Assembly (NCBI GenBank): GCA_028622995.1
Contig: JAJQJQ010000047.1
Span: 1,116,001 to 1,180,000 of the forward strand
Direction: 5' to 3'
Length of the DNA stretch: 64,000 nucleotides
DNA from: Panagrolaimus kolymaensis
Lineage: Eukaryota > Nematoda > Chromadorea > Rhabditida > Panagrolaimidae
The notes beneath the pieces were generated by a model. That model saw only the letters and a program-made list of their open reading frames with translations, was not told the DNA's origin and made no database searches. A program made the position numbers and the translations under genes. Shown one piece after another: positions 47,800 to 59,227 of the stretch. Within the stretch, counting starts at the first letter, position 1; each line of letters starts with the position of its first letter.

Positions 47800-48572
47800 T
47801 CTTTACTAAAATGGAAGATAATACAATAGAAATAAAACAAAAAATGCAAAAAATGAAAAGAATTTTTTTATACTATGTTTTCATTATTGATAAATAACAT
47901 TTTTGGATTACCCGTTAAGTTTTGTTTTGATTAATGTTAAAGTTTCCTAGCTTTTGGCAAGTTGCCAAATTTTATAAATGCTCTGTTTGCCAAATTTATT
48001 CATCTCTCAAAAGTATTTGAGGATTAAACCTCACGAATGTGGTAAAACATGCATATCAAATAACCTTTTAATCATAACTTTCGTAACAAATTTAGTTATA
48101 TTCACTGAGGAAAAAACTTTATTAAAATAATAATTTTTTGAATAGAGGAGAAAGAGAGGCATCTAATTAATAAACCATTGTGGAAATAGAGGTTAACGCA
48201 ACATTCAAAAACATCATTAAAAAAATTAATATTATTTCACCCAATTTTATACCTGGTGAATCCTCGCCAATTTAGCTATAGTACATATTATTCAATACAA
48301 GATGCAATTCTTGGACCAAATTTAGAAGCAAACATGAATAAAAAAGCGCTAAAAAAAGAAGATTTGAATCCAATGCCATACTCTACCATCTACCAGAATG
48401 AATGAAAGAAAATTAAGTCGATTAAAAATTCAAAAAAAAAATGTTGATTTTGCATTAGCACACGTAAATGCTTTTAACTATTTATTCTTTTTTTATCAAT
48501 TGCATTTTATTTTTTTACAAATCATTCTCATTTTCTGGCAAACTACCCTAGATACCTTTTTTTCCCGCCAAA

Positions 48573-48950
48573 CAGTGCTGCAAAAACGCGCGCTTTCGCG
48601 CGCGACGCTAAAATTTTATTTCGCGTTGTTTCGCGTTCGCGCTCTTTCGCGGTTTTTTTTCCGCGTTTGTTTAGCGTCGCGAATCAACGCTAACTTAGAA
48701 TTTGCAACAAATACAGCAAAAGTAGTAGAAAAATTAATACAATTTATTTATTATGGCTTAAATATAAGCATTGGATCAAAAAAATTACAAAAAATTACTT
48801 AATTATGCATTAAAAAAGATTCGCGAAAGTTTCGCGAACTGTTTAGCGTCGCGTCGCGACGCGGTTTTTTTCTTTTTCATTTTTAGCGTTCGCGCGCGAC
48901 GCGCTTTTCTAAAAGAAGAAACGCGCGCGTTCCGCGTTTTTGCAGCCCTG
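48573..48950. mobile_element. hAT-like non-autonomous element 3 (378 bp), CG-rich arms
   Basis: The terminal inverted repeat is CAGTGCTGCAAAAACGCG on the left, and the right end reads CAGGGCTGCAAAAACGCG in complement (17 of 18). A perfect 8-bp duplication CCGCCAAA lies at 48565-48572 and 48951-48958. The arms are unusually CpG-dense for this genome and consist of iterated TTTCGCG, GCGTCGCG and CGCGCGCG words around an AT-rich core. There is no transposase. The position-2 T of the hAT target pattern is missing, but position 7 is A. Confidence 0.92.
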
Positions 48951-50459
48951 CCGCCAAACACATTTTTTTTAAAAAACATTCGATGATTCATATTTTCAAG
49001 AAGTTTATATTATCTTTCTTTTATTTCTCATTAACAAAGCGCTTGGCTTTTCAAATACTATTTTAAAATTAGATTTAGCAGCGAAATTCACTCTAATGAA
49101 TATAAAAATTATGCAAAATTGCAAATTCAAGAAACAGAAACATGGAATCACCGAACCGATGTATAATTATAGCTTTGTGTAACGAAAACAAAGAGACGAG
49201 TCAAATTTTTAACGAACGCTCATTTAAAAAAAGTAAAAGTCCACTCTTCATGACTTAAACTTTTTCCTTTTTTTTTGCATTTACATTCAAAGTCGAAAGC
49301 ATGAAAAATAGACGACAATAATAATGGTTGTATTTTTTTTTCTTTCCTCTCAAATGAGCAACAACACACGTTGGTATCAAAGAAATTTTTTTTCCTTACC
49401 TTTTGAGGAAAATTTCAAAACAAACATGAAAGTATAAAAAAAGTTTTCTTTTAAAAAATGTCGTTTTTTTAAAAATAATTTTTTCATTAAACTTATTTTG
49501 TCTTTATTGTTGATTTTTTCTTTCAATTAAACTAAGACGGTTGAAGAGAAAAAAGAATGCGTCACGATTTTTTTTTTAAATTTTTTTATTATTATTCAAT
49601 GTCAAAGTTTTTGTAACCACCTTTCTGAAAAAAAAAGAAGAAAAAAATTCAAAACTTGTTTCATTTTCTTTTCTTTTTTTCTTCTTCGTTCCCATTATTT
49701 TTACTTTTCACGTTTGTAGTCGCCACCACCACCACTTTGCCTCACCTCGTCTCGTCTTCTTTCTTTTTTTTGTCAAAAATTATTATTGTTGTTTTTTTTT
49801 CTCCTTGTTTTTTTAGTTGCCAGAGAAAAAATAGCAGGTCTGCTTGATTTTGACCTTTTCCAGTTGCTTTTTTTTAAACTTTTGAGCTGCTAGGAAAAGT
49901 ATATTTTTAACAGACTTTTTTAATTGCTTTCTGAACTTGTATGCTTTTTTCCTTTAAAGAGTTACTTTTTTGTATTTATTTTCTCTGCCAATTTTTGTAA
50001 ACTTTGCTGAAAATTTATCATAAAAAAATGAGTCAAAATTAAAGTTTATTTCGGAAAGCCCTTTTTTTTACAACTTTGTTATTTTCATTTTTACACTCTT
50101 TCGTGCTCATACTAAAATTATTATTGTTATTTGTATGTAGTCATGGAGATTTTTGAGATTTTTTTTTAAAAAGAAAACAAGCATATTTAAGACACAAATA
50201 TAGCATATGTGTGAATGAGGAGTAGAGTAATACACAATTGAAATATAATTGATGGAATCTTTTGCAAAACAAAATATATTTTCTTTGCAGCGATTTTTTT
50301 TTTCTTAAAGAATATCTGTTTTTTAAATTTTAACTTTTTTTATTTTGCTTTTTTGAATATAAACAAAAAATATCTCGCAGCTTTGGGATAAATTTATTTT
50401 AAACAAAACCCAAAAACGTTGAACAAATAAATTGCCTGGCTTCACGCTTAAGTTTGAAA

Positions 50460-50553
50460 TAGGGTTGTCAAAAAAGATTTCCCGGGAAATTCCCGGGAAA
50501 TTTCCGGGGAAATTTCCCCATTTTTCCATTTCCCGGGAAATTCGACAACCCTA
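50460..50553. mobile_element. hAT-like micro-element 4 (94 bp)
   Basis: The terminal inverted repeat is TAGGGTTGTC at both ends, flanked by a perfect 8-bp duplication GTTTGAAA (50452-50459 and 50554-50561) that fits nTnnnnAn. Nearly all of the interior consists of palindromic TTTCCCGGGAAA words and variants. At 94 bp it is close to two termini joined together. It ends 275 bp upstream of the bestrophin start codon. Confidence 0.9.
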
Positions 50554-50807
50554 GTTTGAAACCACCGCAGCCAAAAAAATTATTTCCATTTGTTTTAAAA
50601 AGGGAAAACACGTTTTTCACTTTCTAATTGGCCTTGATTGAGATGAGTTTTATAAAAAAGTGGAAACACCCGAATCACGTCATTCTTATTAATTTTTTTT
50701 GACAAATTTTTTTTATTTAAGACAGATTGATTTTTTTTTTACATTTTCGTTACATTTTTATTTGTTACAAATCTTTTTGATATTTTCTTTTTTTATTCAT
50801 TTATTTA

Positions 50808-50821
50808 ATTTTTACTTTCAG
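50808..50821 (+). other. Likely spliced-leader acceptor before bestrophin
   Basis: TTTTTACTTTCAG ends 7 nt upstream of the start codon and no upstream coding exon fits, so the start at 50829 is preferred. Confidence 0.5.
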
Positions 50822-50828
50822 AAGAAAG

Positions 50829-53196
50829 ATGACTATTTCATACACATTAGATGTTTCACAAACAAATACTCGAAGTTTTTTGAGGTTACTCTTTCGATGG
50901 AGGGGTAGCATTTGGAAAGCAGTGTTGTATCAACTTGCAATATGGCTTGTTGCTTATGCAATAATTAGTATTATTTATCGATTGTTATTACCTGAATGGG
51001 CAGCAGAGTAAAATAAATTTAATGCGCAACTTTGTTGTATTAATTTTTTGATTTTTAGTTTCTTTGAGCACATGGCTAAATATTTAAATGCTGGATTGGA
51101 TACTTACATACCTTTAACTTTTATGTTGGGTTTTTTCGTTTCTTTTATTGTAGGCAGATGGGGACATATCTTAGATGGATTAGGATGGATTGATAAGTAA
51201 GTCGTTAACTTTTTTCCTTTACTTTCGATTCCATATCTGTTACACGCCTAAATTTTTTTCTTTTTAAATTTCATTTTTTATCATAAATTTTAGCTCCGCC
51301 ATGGCTTTTGCAACTTTTATTCGTGGTTCGGATGAAAATACTCGAGCCCTTCGTCGAACTCTTGTTCGTTACATGGTCCTTAATCAAGCTTTGGTTTTGA
51401 GAGATATTAGTTTGCAAGTTCGAAAACGATTCCCAGCTTTGGAAACTTTGGAAGCAGCTGGTAGCCTAATTTTCTAATAAATTTAATTTTTGATATCAAA
51501 ATTTTTTTTAGGTTTTTGCACCCACGAAGAATTATTACTTCTTGAAAAATGTGAAGACCAATACAGTCGTTATTGGTTTCCCATTCATTGGTGTTATGAA
51601 CATCTTTATGAAGCAAGACAATATGGAAAAATTGGAAGTGATTTCCTTCTTGAAAAAATTACAAATGAAGTTCAAGAATTCCGCCATGGGTTATCAAAAT
51701 TGCTTAAATATGATTGGGTTCCTGTCCCTCTTGTTTATCCCCAACTTATTTTACTTTCAGTTCGACTATATTTCTTTATTTGTCTTATAAGTCGACAATT
51801 TTTAAGAGATTCTGAACATCAAATTTGGGTTCCATTAGCGACTATGATTCAATTTATTGTTTACATGTATGTTTTTTATTTTCATTTTTTTTCTCTTACA
51901 ACGAATCTTTATGTTATTGATTTCTTCAAAAAAAAAACTTTATAAATAAAAAAGAACTAAAAATAAGAAAAAATATTGGTCTTCCATGGGGCTCGAACTT
52001 TGCAAGCCGTTGTGGGTTGACATCTCATCCATACCTCGAGAAAGGGCTGAGGACTTTTTGGAGGGAGGGGGAGGAAGGGGTCAAAAAAGGTAAGGTAATT
52101 ATATGTTATTTTTTTTTCGAAAAAATTTTTTTTTCATTCTTACCACATCGAAAAAAAAATTTTACGTTATATTTTTTTTTTGAGGAGGGGGAGGGGCATG
52201 GGGATCCCCAGCCCATCTCGACCTATGATCTCATCCGCATACCAACTGCGCCATAGAAGACCAATAAGTTCATGCTTTCCTTTGATTTATATATTTTGGC
52301 AAAAATATTTTAATTACCTCTTTTTAGGGGCTGGTTGAAAGTTGCTGAAGCTTTATTAAATCCCTTAGGAGAAGACGACGATGATTTGGAATGTAATTAT
52401 GTAATCGATAAAAATTTAATTACTGGTTTAACTTTGGTGGATCAAGGTGGAAAACGAGCTCCTATAATTCGAAAGGATCAATTTTGGGGTAATGATCATA
52501 TTGCTCCACTTTATAGTTTGGAAGCTGCTGAACGAACTGTGCATCCTCTTATTGGATCAGCTTCAAAAGTAAAGTAAGTGCAACCAAAAAACTATAATTT
52601 TTTTTTTGGTAAATATGAGTTTTTAGTTTGGTTAAAAATGTTGATAAAATAACTATGACTCCACATAAAGATAAATTAGCAAAATTGAATGAAGAAGAAC
52701 AGGTTTGTCGTTTTAAAACAAAACGTTACTCTAAAAATTTCTTGGAGAAAAAACCTTTATTCTCCGTTCATGGTTTTGCGACATTATTTAAAACCATCTT
52801 CCGATTTAGCATAGACAAATGAAAATTGTTGATGTTGGCGATCATAATCTCAAGCACAGTCAACAACGTCAAAAAGAGCGTGATACTGATCCCGATAAAA
52901 TCCTTTCCCAAATGAGACGTCGCTCAAAGCATTCAACTGGAAATTTAGAGGGAGTAGCTGTGGCTGTGGTTCATAACAACAATTCAACTTCTTCACCTCG
53001 AACTCATTCAGCAGGAAGAATCCACGAAAGAAATGATCGAGTTAGTCCAAGAAATTTTGATCCACATTTTTATTCACCAAAACTAGAAAGCAGACGAGAT
53101 TTTGGAGAAAGTAAGAAAATACAAATTTACGATAGTTTTTTTTAATGAAGATTTATTTTAGGTGGCGGCTTTCCAAGAGGCCAGGAAAGATTTTGA
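50829..53196 (+). CDS. Bestrophin family anion channel
   Basis: Exons 50829-51007, 51059-51196, 51294-51460, 51512-51866, 52328-52573, 52627-52702, 52810-53110 and 53162-53196 join in frame to 498 residues. Bestrophin hallmarks in order: RLLFRWRGSIWKAVLYQLAIW, PLTFMLGFFVSFIVGRW, FIRGSDENTRALRRTLVRYM, LQVRKRFPALETLEAAG, and NPLGEDDDDLECNYVIDKNL. The last is the acidic Ca2+-clasp motif (DDDD), which is intact. The family forms pentameric Ca2+-activated chloride channels, and nematodes have many paralogs. The C-terminal ~130 residues are polar and disordered. TTTTACTTTCAG ends 7 nt before the ATG, consistent with leader trans-splicing. The 51867-52327 intron is unusually long and carries a tRNA-like insertion. 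Confidence 0.95.
51975..52265 (-). repeat. tRNA-derived insertion with split A and B boxes
   Basis: On the minus strand the segment begins GGTCTTCTATGGCGCAGTTGG, which contains a perfect box A (TGGCGCAGTTGG). It ends AAGTTCGAGCCCCATGGAAGACC, with a good box B (GTTCGAGCC). The 5' GGTCTTC pairs with the 3' GAAGACC as a 7-bp acceptor stem, and the pairing extends outward to ATTGGTCTTC/GAAGACCAAT. The boxes are about 240 nt apart, too far for a tRNA. A 9-bp direct repeat, GGATGAGAT on the minus strand (+ 52022-52030 and 52228-52236), marks where about 206 bp of G-rich and T-rich DNA interrupts the tRNA-like sequence. The T stem is poorly paired, so it is probably not a functional tRNA. It lies in a bestrophin intron. 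Confidence 0.6.
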
Positions 53197-53686
53197 AAGA
53201 AACAAAAAAAATTCAAGAAAGCCCAATTCTTGCGGGTACAATTTTTTTAAACTTTATTGAAAGCTTTTTTTAATAAGATTAATAAATTTATTTTAAAGAC
53301 AAACAAAAAAAAGTAATAAAATTCATGTCATTACATGAAATTTATTTAAGTAAATATTTGATTGATGAAGATAAGAATTAATAAATACTAAAGTCTACTC
53401 TCAGTTACAAAAGCTTTCAATATAGAAAAAAGCGGCGTGATCCAACTTTAAGTTGACGTAAACTAAATCCATCATTAATTTTTTTTAAATAGTTGTCAGA
53501 GAATCCCTTTAAGGCATCCTCCAAAAAATTTGTCATTTGCAAAACAAAAAGTGATTTAAAAAAATATATATGTATTAGTAACCATTTTGGTTTTTCATTT
53601 TGCTTTATTTTTTATTTTTTCTGGAACTTTTTGTTTTCTTCTTTTTCTATTAAATGTTTGAACTATTGTTATTATTCCTTTATTTA

Positions 53687-54604
53687 ATGACAAAGTGGAA
53701 AGTAAAGAAACGCGTTAAAGAAATTAATTCTTTGGTATATGTTCCATCCTTAATGACAGTTAAGGAAGTTCAAGATTCTGTGGAAGAAATGGATAAAAAT
53801 TCTTTCCAAGCCGCGTAAGTTTAATTTATCATTATATGTAAATCAAATATCCAATAATAATTTTGCTCATAAAGTTTCATGAAACGATTATTAAAATTTT
53901 TACACATGTTGATTATTTAGAATGTTAATTTATACCCAAATATTATCTTTATTGGGTAATAAAACAGTGATTCAAATTCAAATGTATGGCATTGGTAATA
54001 TTTGGCGAAAAGGATATCGGGATTGGAATTCTCGCGGAACATTTCAATTTTCAGTGGCGTTCAAACTTTTCTCAAAATTTAAAAAGAAGTTTTTTGAAAT
54101 TTCTATGACTTCGCAAGAGCCATGTCATCTTCCATTTGAAGTTGAGTATCTTAAAAATAGAAATGTCCATTTTTTGAGTGTACAACTTATTCACCAAATT
54201 ATTTCATTAATACCGCAGCAAAAGCTAATGTTTCCAATCCAGTAATGATAGTTTACATGATTTATTTCAAATATATTGAATTTGAAAAATTTCTTGAAGC
54301 TCATTGGGATCCAAAACTGTTGAGCCAAATAATTTTTGTTGGTAATGGCTATTCCGATCATTGGTATTCAGCGAATAATTATGAAATTAAAAGAATAAAT
54401 GAATATATGAAATACTGTGAAATCAGGACGTTACCTTTAGAGCGATCGGAATTTGATAACGATCCCAAATACAAGAGATTGAATGAATGGCCGCCATTTA
54501 AATGTCATCCAAGCGAGTTTTTAACATACAAATGTTTTAACAATATTGAAATTCAAAGTATTTCTTATGCCAATGCTAAAAAAATTTGTTCAATATTAGC
54601 ATAA
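53687..54604 (+). CDS. SRR1-like domain protein, one apparent frameshift
   Basis: Exon 1 is 53687-53814 (MTKWKVKKRVKEINSLVYVP), spliced to exon 2 at 53921. The SRR1-like features are a YGIGNI strand, a long helix, the hydrophobic strand NPVMIVYMIYF, and SQIIFVGNGYSDHW. The frame breaks near the T6 run at 54170-54175. Upstream the frame reads NRNVHF and then runs on to a stop at 54243. One frame over, ECTTYSPNYFINTAAKANVSNP leads straight into MIVYMIYFKYIEFEKF and continues to the stop at 54604. A homopolymer length difference is the simplest cause, either a sequencing error or a young null allele. SRR1 proteins are cytosolic or nuclear regulators of unclear biochemistry. The family call is moderate. 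Confidence 0.6.
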
Positions 54605-57465
54605 AAAATGTAAAATTTTAGAAAATTACAAGAAGCTCAAATATCAAATTTTCATGATTAATTCTTCCTTTGTTAATGTTTTAAAAACTTAGTTTTCTTT
54701 TTTTGTGTAATTAATAAAAAATTTAATAATCTCAAGCATATAGTTAACAATGAAATAAAAAACGAAAAACTTTTATGGATAATCGATTTTACCGGGAAAT
54801 TTTTTATAAATCGTTTTTTAAATTAAAAAAGCTTAATAAACTTGTTTTAAACAAAAAATAGAAAAATAGAAAAAAAGTAGTTCATACTAAATTTAAAGAA
54901 ATCCACTTTACAAATTGTAACAGTTTTTTATGTTCATCTTTTTTTTCAAATAAAAAGCGCTTCCCGGTTCTTCAGAAATTGTTTTTACTTCATTAACAAG
55001 ATTTTGACAAATGTTCAAAAGTCTTCATTCTTACAACAACAAAAAAAAACAATCTTTAAGCAACCCGGAAAAGGCAATTACATCCTGGACAGTCCCGAGA
55101 TTTGTTATGGACTATTTTTTCCTCCACCAAACTTTTTGAGTTATCTCCTCTTCTTTAGTGTTAAAAAAAACTAGATTTTTTACAAATCCTCAAGAGAGCA
55201 AAAAAAAATATTCTCGCGCGCATCTTCCTGCTACCTACAAAAAAAAGTTAATCTCATGAAAAAAAATAAACGAAAAGCAAGTCAGTCAGTCATTTATTTT
55301 ATTTCTTCTTTTCCTCAATTTTTTTCTTCGTCAGTAAATGCTTTAAGTTAAAAGAAAAAAAGTGTGGTTTTTTTTTTCGTTGCTTGCTTCTCTTTTCTTT
55401 ATTTTCTTTTTGCTTTATTGCTTCCGTTCCCCTTGGTTGCTGGCTGCTGTTGGTTGGCGTGAGTCATTAAAGAATAAGAAGGAGGAGCTCATTGATGAAA
55501 AAATAACTCTCTCTCTCTCTGCCTTCTGCTGTTACCTGTTGTTGCTGATGATGATGACGATGTTGATGTTGTTGATCTTAACTGTATAGAAACAAAAAAG
55601 AAACAAAAAATATTTTTTGCATTTAGTTTTATTATTTTTTAGTTTCACGTCTTATTTGTTTCGTAAAAACAACAACTTTAGTTTAAGAAATGTAATCATT
55701 TTTATTTATTTTTGTTCTATGCCATTTATGGTTTCTTTGCCTTGCCTTCCTCGCAAAAAGAGAAACGAAATAAAAAGCATTGAATCATTTTTTGGTTTCG
55801 CAAATTCTTTTTAACGCGATTCATTACATTTTTCTTCCATTTACGCTTGTATTTTAAAAATACATTTGCCTCCTTCGCCATTCTCTTTTTTATTATATTT
55901 TTTAAATGTTGCTGGAAATTTCTTTTACATCAAACAATTACGTTTTCATTGTCCAAACAAAACAAAAAACTGCTGCTTTTATAGACTAAACACATTTGTT
56001 GGCTCTTTTTTGAAATTCAGTTTAGAACCAAAAAAAATTGTCATTTCCCCAAATTTTTTCATCCTTCCTCCTTTTTTTAAAGTAAAAAATTACCATAAAC
56101 TAAAGCATTCTTGCTACTTTTTTCTCTTTATTTTTAAATGTCAGTAACCTTTAATTTTATTTTTCTCCACTTCTACTCCCTCTCTTTTTCCTTTTTTTTT
56201 CCATATATCTTTTTAATCAATAGAAAGAAAAAGAAAAAAGTGTAAAAGGTAACACTAACTAACTAACTACCAACCATGTAAGTTAAGTCTCACGCTGTCT
56301 CTTTCATCTTTTTCACAATCTTTCCCTACGGCGCAATTTCTAACTCTAACTCTGTGAATAAAAATGCTTGTTTCCACCATGCTTTTTTATATAAAAAAAT
56401 GTAAGTACGAACATATGAGTTCACCTTTCAAATTTTTCATACATACGCTTTTCTCTCTCAGGTATTTCTCGAAAGAAAAAGTAAAATTATTAATAAGCAA
56501 AAAAAGTAAAAGAAAAGAGAAACAATGTTTTTATTTGCAAATTTTGATATTTTTTTACTTCATCTTTAGCTTCATGCATGCTTCCACCTTCTCGGATTAC
56601 TATTACTTTTTTGCGTTCCTTCTTTGCTTGTTCTCTTTTATTGATGTTTGACTAATTAAAAAAAGAAGGTGGAATGAAAAAAGTTTTGGTCTCATAAACA
56701 AAATCTTTTCTTGGCTTGAAAATATAATAATACGATTTTTTAATTTTGTTTCGTATTGTTTTTTCTTCAGCTATTTTTTGCAAAATAAACAATAGTCTTT
56801 TTTCAAGTTTTAATATTCAATGAACTACTGAGATTTTCTTTACTTTTTTTATTTGGCGAATGGTTTTGTAGAGAAATACATATAATAGAAGGCTACCTAG
56901 TTTATTGAATTTCTAACACGTTATTAGGCAAACATTTGCCTTGCATCAGCAAGATGATGTTTATACTTTTTTTTATTAACACCGGAAAAGTTGAGCTACC
57001 AAAACTTACTCCTTTTTTATAATCTCTTTTGGGAATTTGCAATACATCAGCTGAGAAAATAAAAGTTTTCTTACTCTTTTTTTTTACCTTTAACTAACTC
57101 ATTATTTATTTCTGGAACAAATAAACAAAAAAAACCTTCATCATCACGCGGCTGAGTTTTTGGGTTATTGGGGTCGATTCTTTCAGGATCGATGATCTCG
57201 ATTCTTGTTGATTGTTTACTCTCTCTCTTTTTCTTGAGGAAAAAAACTAACTTTTGCTTACAATGTTTGAGGATTTCATCTATTTTTCTTCATTTTCTTC
57301 ATTCACCGGGTTTATTTTGCTTTTTATTTTATTTTTAATTCTGCCTTTTATTTCTGACGTGGAAGAGTTATTTAATTTATAAATAAATAAAACATTTAAA
57401 AAAAGGTTAAAAAATAACGACGTCAATTTATTTTTGTTTTTTAGTAAATTTTAACCCCCAAAAAA
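54605..57465. other. 2.9 kb intergenic, no gene seen
   Basis: AT-rich with CT-repeat stretches (CTCTCTCTCTCTGCC near 55510, GATGATGATGACGATG near 55545, and AACTAACTAACTAACT near 56255). Open frames are Phe/Leu/Lys-rich and lack partners. It is probably the promoter and 5' region of the 57466 gene. Confidence 0.45.
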
Positions 57466-59227
57466 ATGAGTATGTTCCTTTGTCGAAAAATGTGTGGTTG
57501 CTGTTATTCAGAAAAGAATAAAAATGCTACTAATCCGGTTACACTTACTCGAGGTAAATATATTTCCTTATTAACTATATTATTTGATTTTTTTAAAAGC
57601 TTTTTTTTTTTTAGCTGAAACAATTACGGTTCAACCAACCACGAGTGCAGCATTGGAAATGCAGCAAGTAAATTCTGATGAAATTAAGCCAGCAACATTG
57701 ACTAAAAAGCCCACGACTATTCATGAAGATAAAATAAGTGTTACATCAGATTTGGATGAAATAGATTTGGATGAAACTATTCCAACGGATGAAGATTTAC
57801 AACCTGCTCCTATTCCACCTACTACAGCAGCCGATCATACTTTTGCTGCGGCAGTCACGGATATGATGTTAGATGAAATTGATGAGAAAGCTTCGGTAAA
57901 AGAAGCAGAAATCAGTGAAGTTCGTCGCTTTTTTTCTATCATAAGCTTTCAAAAAAATTTTTTTGGAAAAGTTTTGATTTTGTCGAGATGGAAAATTTTT
58001 TATATTTTTTTGAGGAAATTAAAACTATCAAAATGGAAAATTCGTTTTTTCATTCGTTTTTTTTTCTTCTAAAAAGTAACTTTTGATGGTAAAAATATGA
58101 TTGTTTTTTTTCAGGAGCCCTTGAAAATTGACAATAATGTCGTTGCTGAAGCAACCGACGAAGAAGTAAGAAATACGTTAACAAGGCCGCCAAAAAAAGC
58201 TGAAAAGATTCAAGAAATTCAACAACAACAACGAATATCACCGATAATTGTAGAAAAACTTAATTTTGATGAACTTCATCAAGCCACGGGGCATGAATCT
58301 TATCAAAATAAGGCTGACCTCCAACCATCTTTGCCTTCACCAGAAAAACCTCCACGCCAAAGTCAAATTCTTGTTTCAACTTCTTCGCTCGAACCCGAAA
58401 AAGATATTCAAGATAAAATAGCTGAAGAAAAAGAAATAAAAGATTTTGTTAAAATAAAAAAAACTTTGGCGGCGGAAAATAATGATGAAAATAATGATCC
58501 ATCCAATCGAAGTATAGCAACTCAAGAAAGTGAAATTGATACTCACACTCCAGAAATTTCATGTTTGGACGAAAGTGAAGCCACTGAAGCCCCAATAAAT
58601 TCTAAAATTTTGCAGCTAACAAAAGCCCCTGAATTGGATCGAAAAATGTATACTCGTGAAGAAAGTGAAGAGGAGGAAGAAGAGGAAAGTATTCGAAGTG
58701 CTACTTCCGAAGACCACAGCGATTATATTCACATCAAAAAAACTTTCCATGGAAACATTAAAGATGAAAAAGCTGAAGTTGAAATATTTGAAAATCGTCA
58801 AGTTATTATTCATGATGATACTCTTCCAAAAAACTCAGGTGCTAAGCATCGAGGCCAATCTGAAACTTCGAAGCCTCCAGAAATTTATCCAAAACCAACA
58901 ATGTCAACAAAAACAAGCAGCAACATGTATGGAAATATTTCGGATGATTCTTCTAATGAATCAAATGAATCATCCGAATCTGAAGCAGAATCGTTGGATG
59001 TTCCAAGAAAAAAACCCAATCGAGTTAGTGTAAAACAAACGAATGTTGTTTTGACGAAAGTTACCGCAGTGGATGCTCTACAAAGTGAAACATCTGAAAC
59101 TGAATCTCCACTTTCATCTCCAAGAAATCATTATCATCGAAATAACCAACATCAAAATAATCATCAACATGAGAATGATAATTATGTTGTATTAACGGAT
59201 GATGAATTTAGCGAAAAAATAATTTAA
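57466..59227 (+). CDS. Acidic disordered protein with Cys-rich N-terminus
   Basis: Exons 57466-57553, 57615-57919 and 58115-59227 join in frame to 501 residues. The N-terminus MSMFLCRKMCGCCYSEKN carries four closely spaced Cys next to basic residues, a typical palmitoylation-type membrane tether. The rest is Glu/Asp/Ser/Thr-rich and without hydrophobic core: DLDEIDLDETIPTDED, a Glu run (EESEEEEEEESIRS), and SDDSSNESNESSESEAESLD. A His/Asn-rich patch follows, then NYVVLTDDEFSEKII at the C-terminus. The second intron starts GTTCGT, a non-canonical donor also seen in the EGF gene. TTTTGTTTTTTAG lies about 22 nt upstream of the ATG. No family is recognised; a membrane-attached scaffold or phosphoprotein is inference. 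Confidence 0.7.

Larger units (their letters stand above)
47800..50828. other. Gene-poor 3 kb with two hAT-like elements
   Basis: No exon is supported between the divergent small membrane protein and the bestrophin. The two elements at 48573-48950 and 50460-50553 are the only structured features. The rest is AT-rich with T- and A-runs. The bestrophin promoter must lie within it. Confidence 0.55.

Noticed and set aside
48398..48986. Two Arg/Ala/Phe-rich ORFs over the CG-rich island
   Set aside because: Coding appearance comes from the CGCG word repeats of hAT-like element 3, which has no transposase similarity.
52100..52262. A functional tRNA gene in the bestrophin intron
   Set aside because: Boxes A and B are about 240 nt apart, the T stem is mispaired, and no single cloverleaf fits without removing about 206 bp.
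55500..55570. CT and GATGATGACGATG microsatellite as a regulatory repeat
   Set aside because: Short simple-sequence repeats of this kind are common in the window and show no associated structure.
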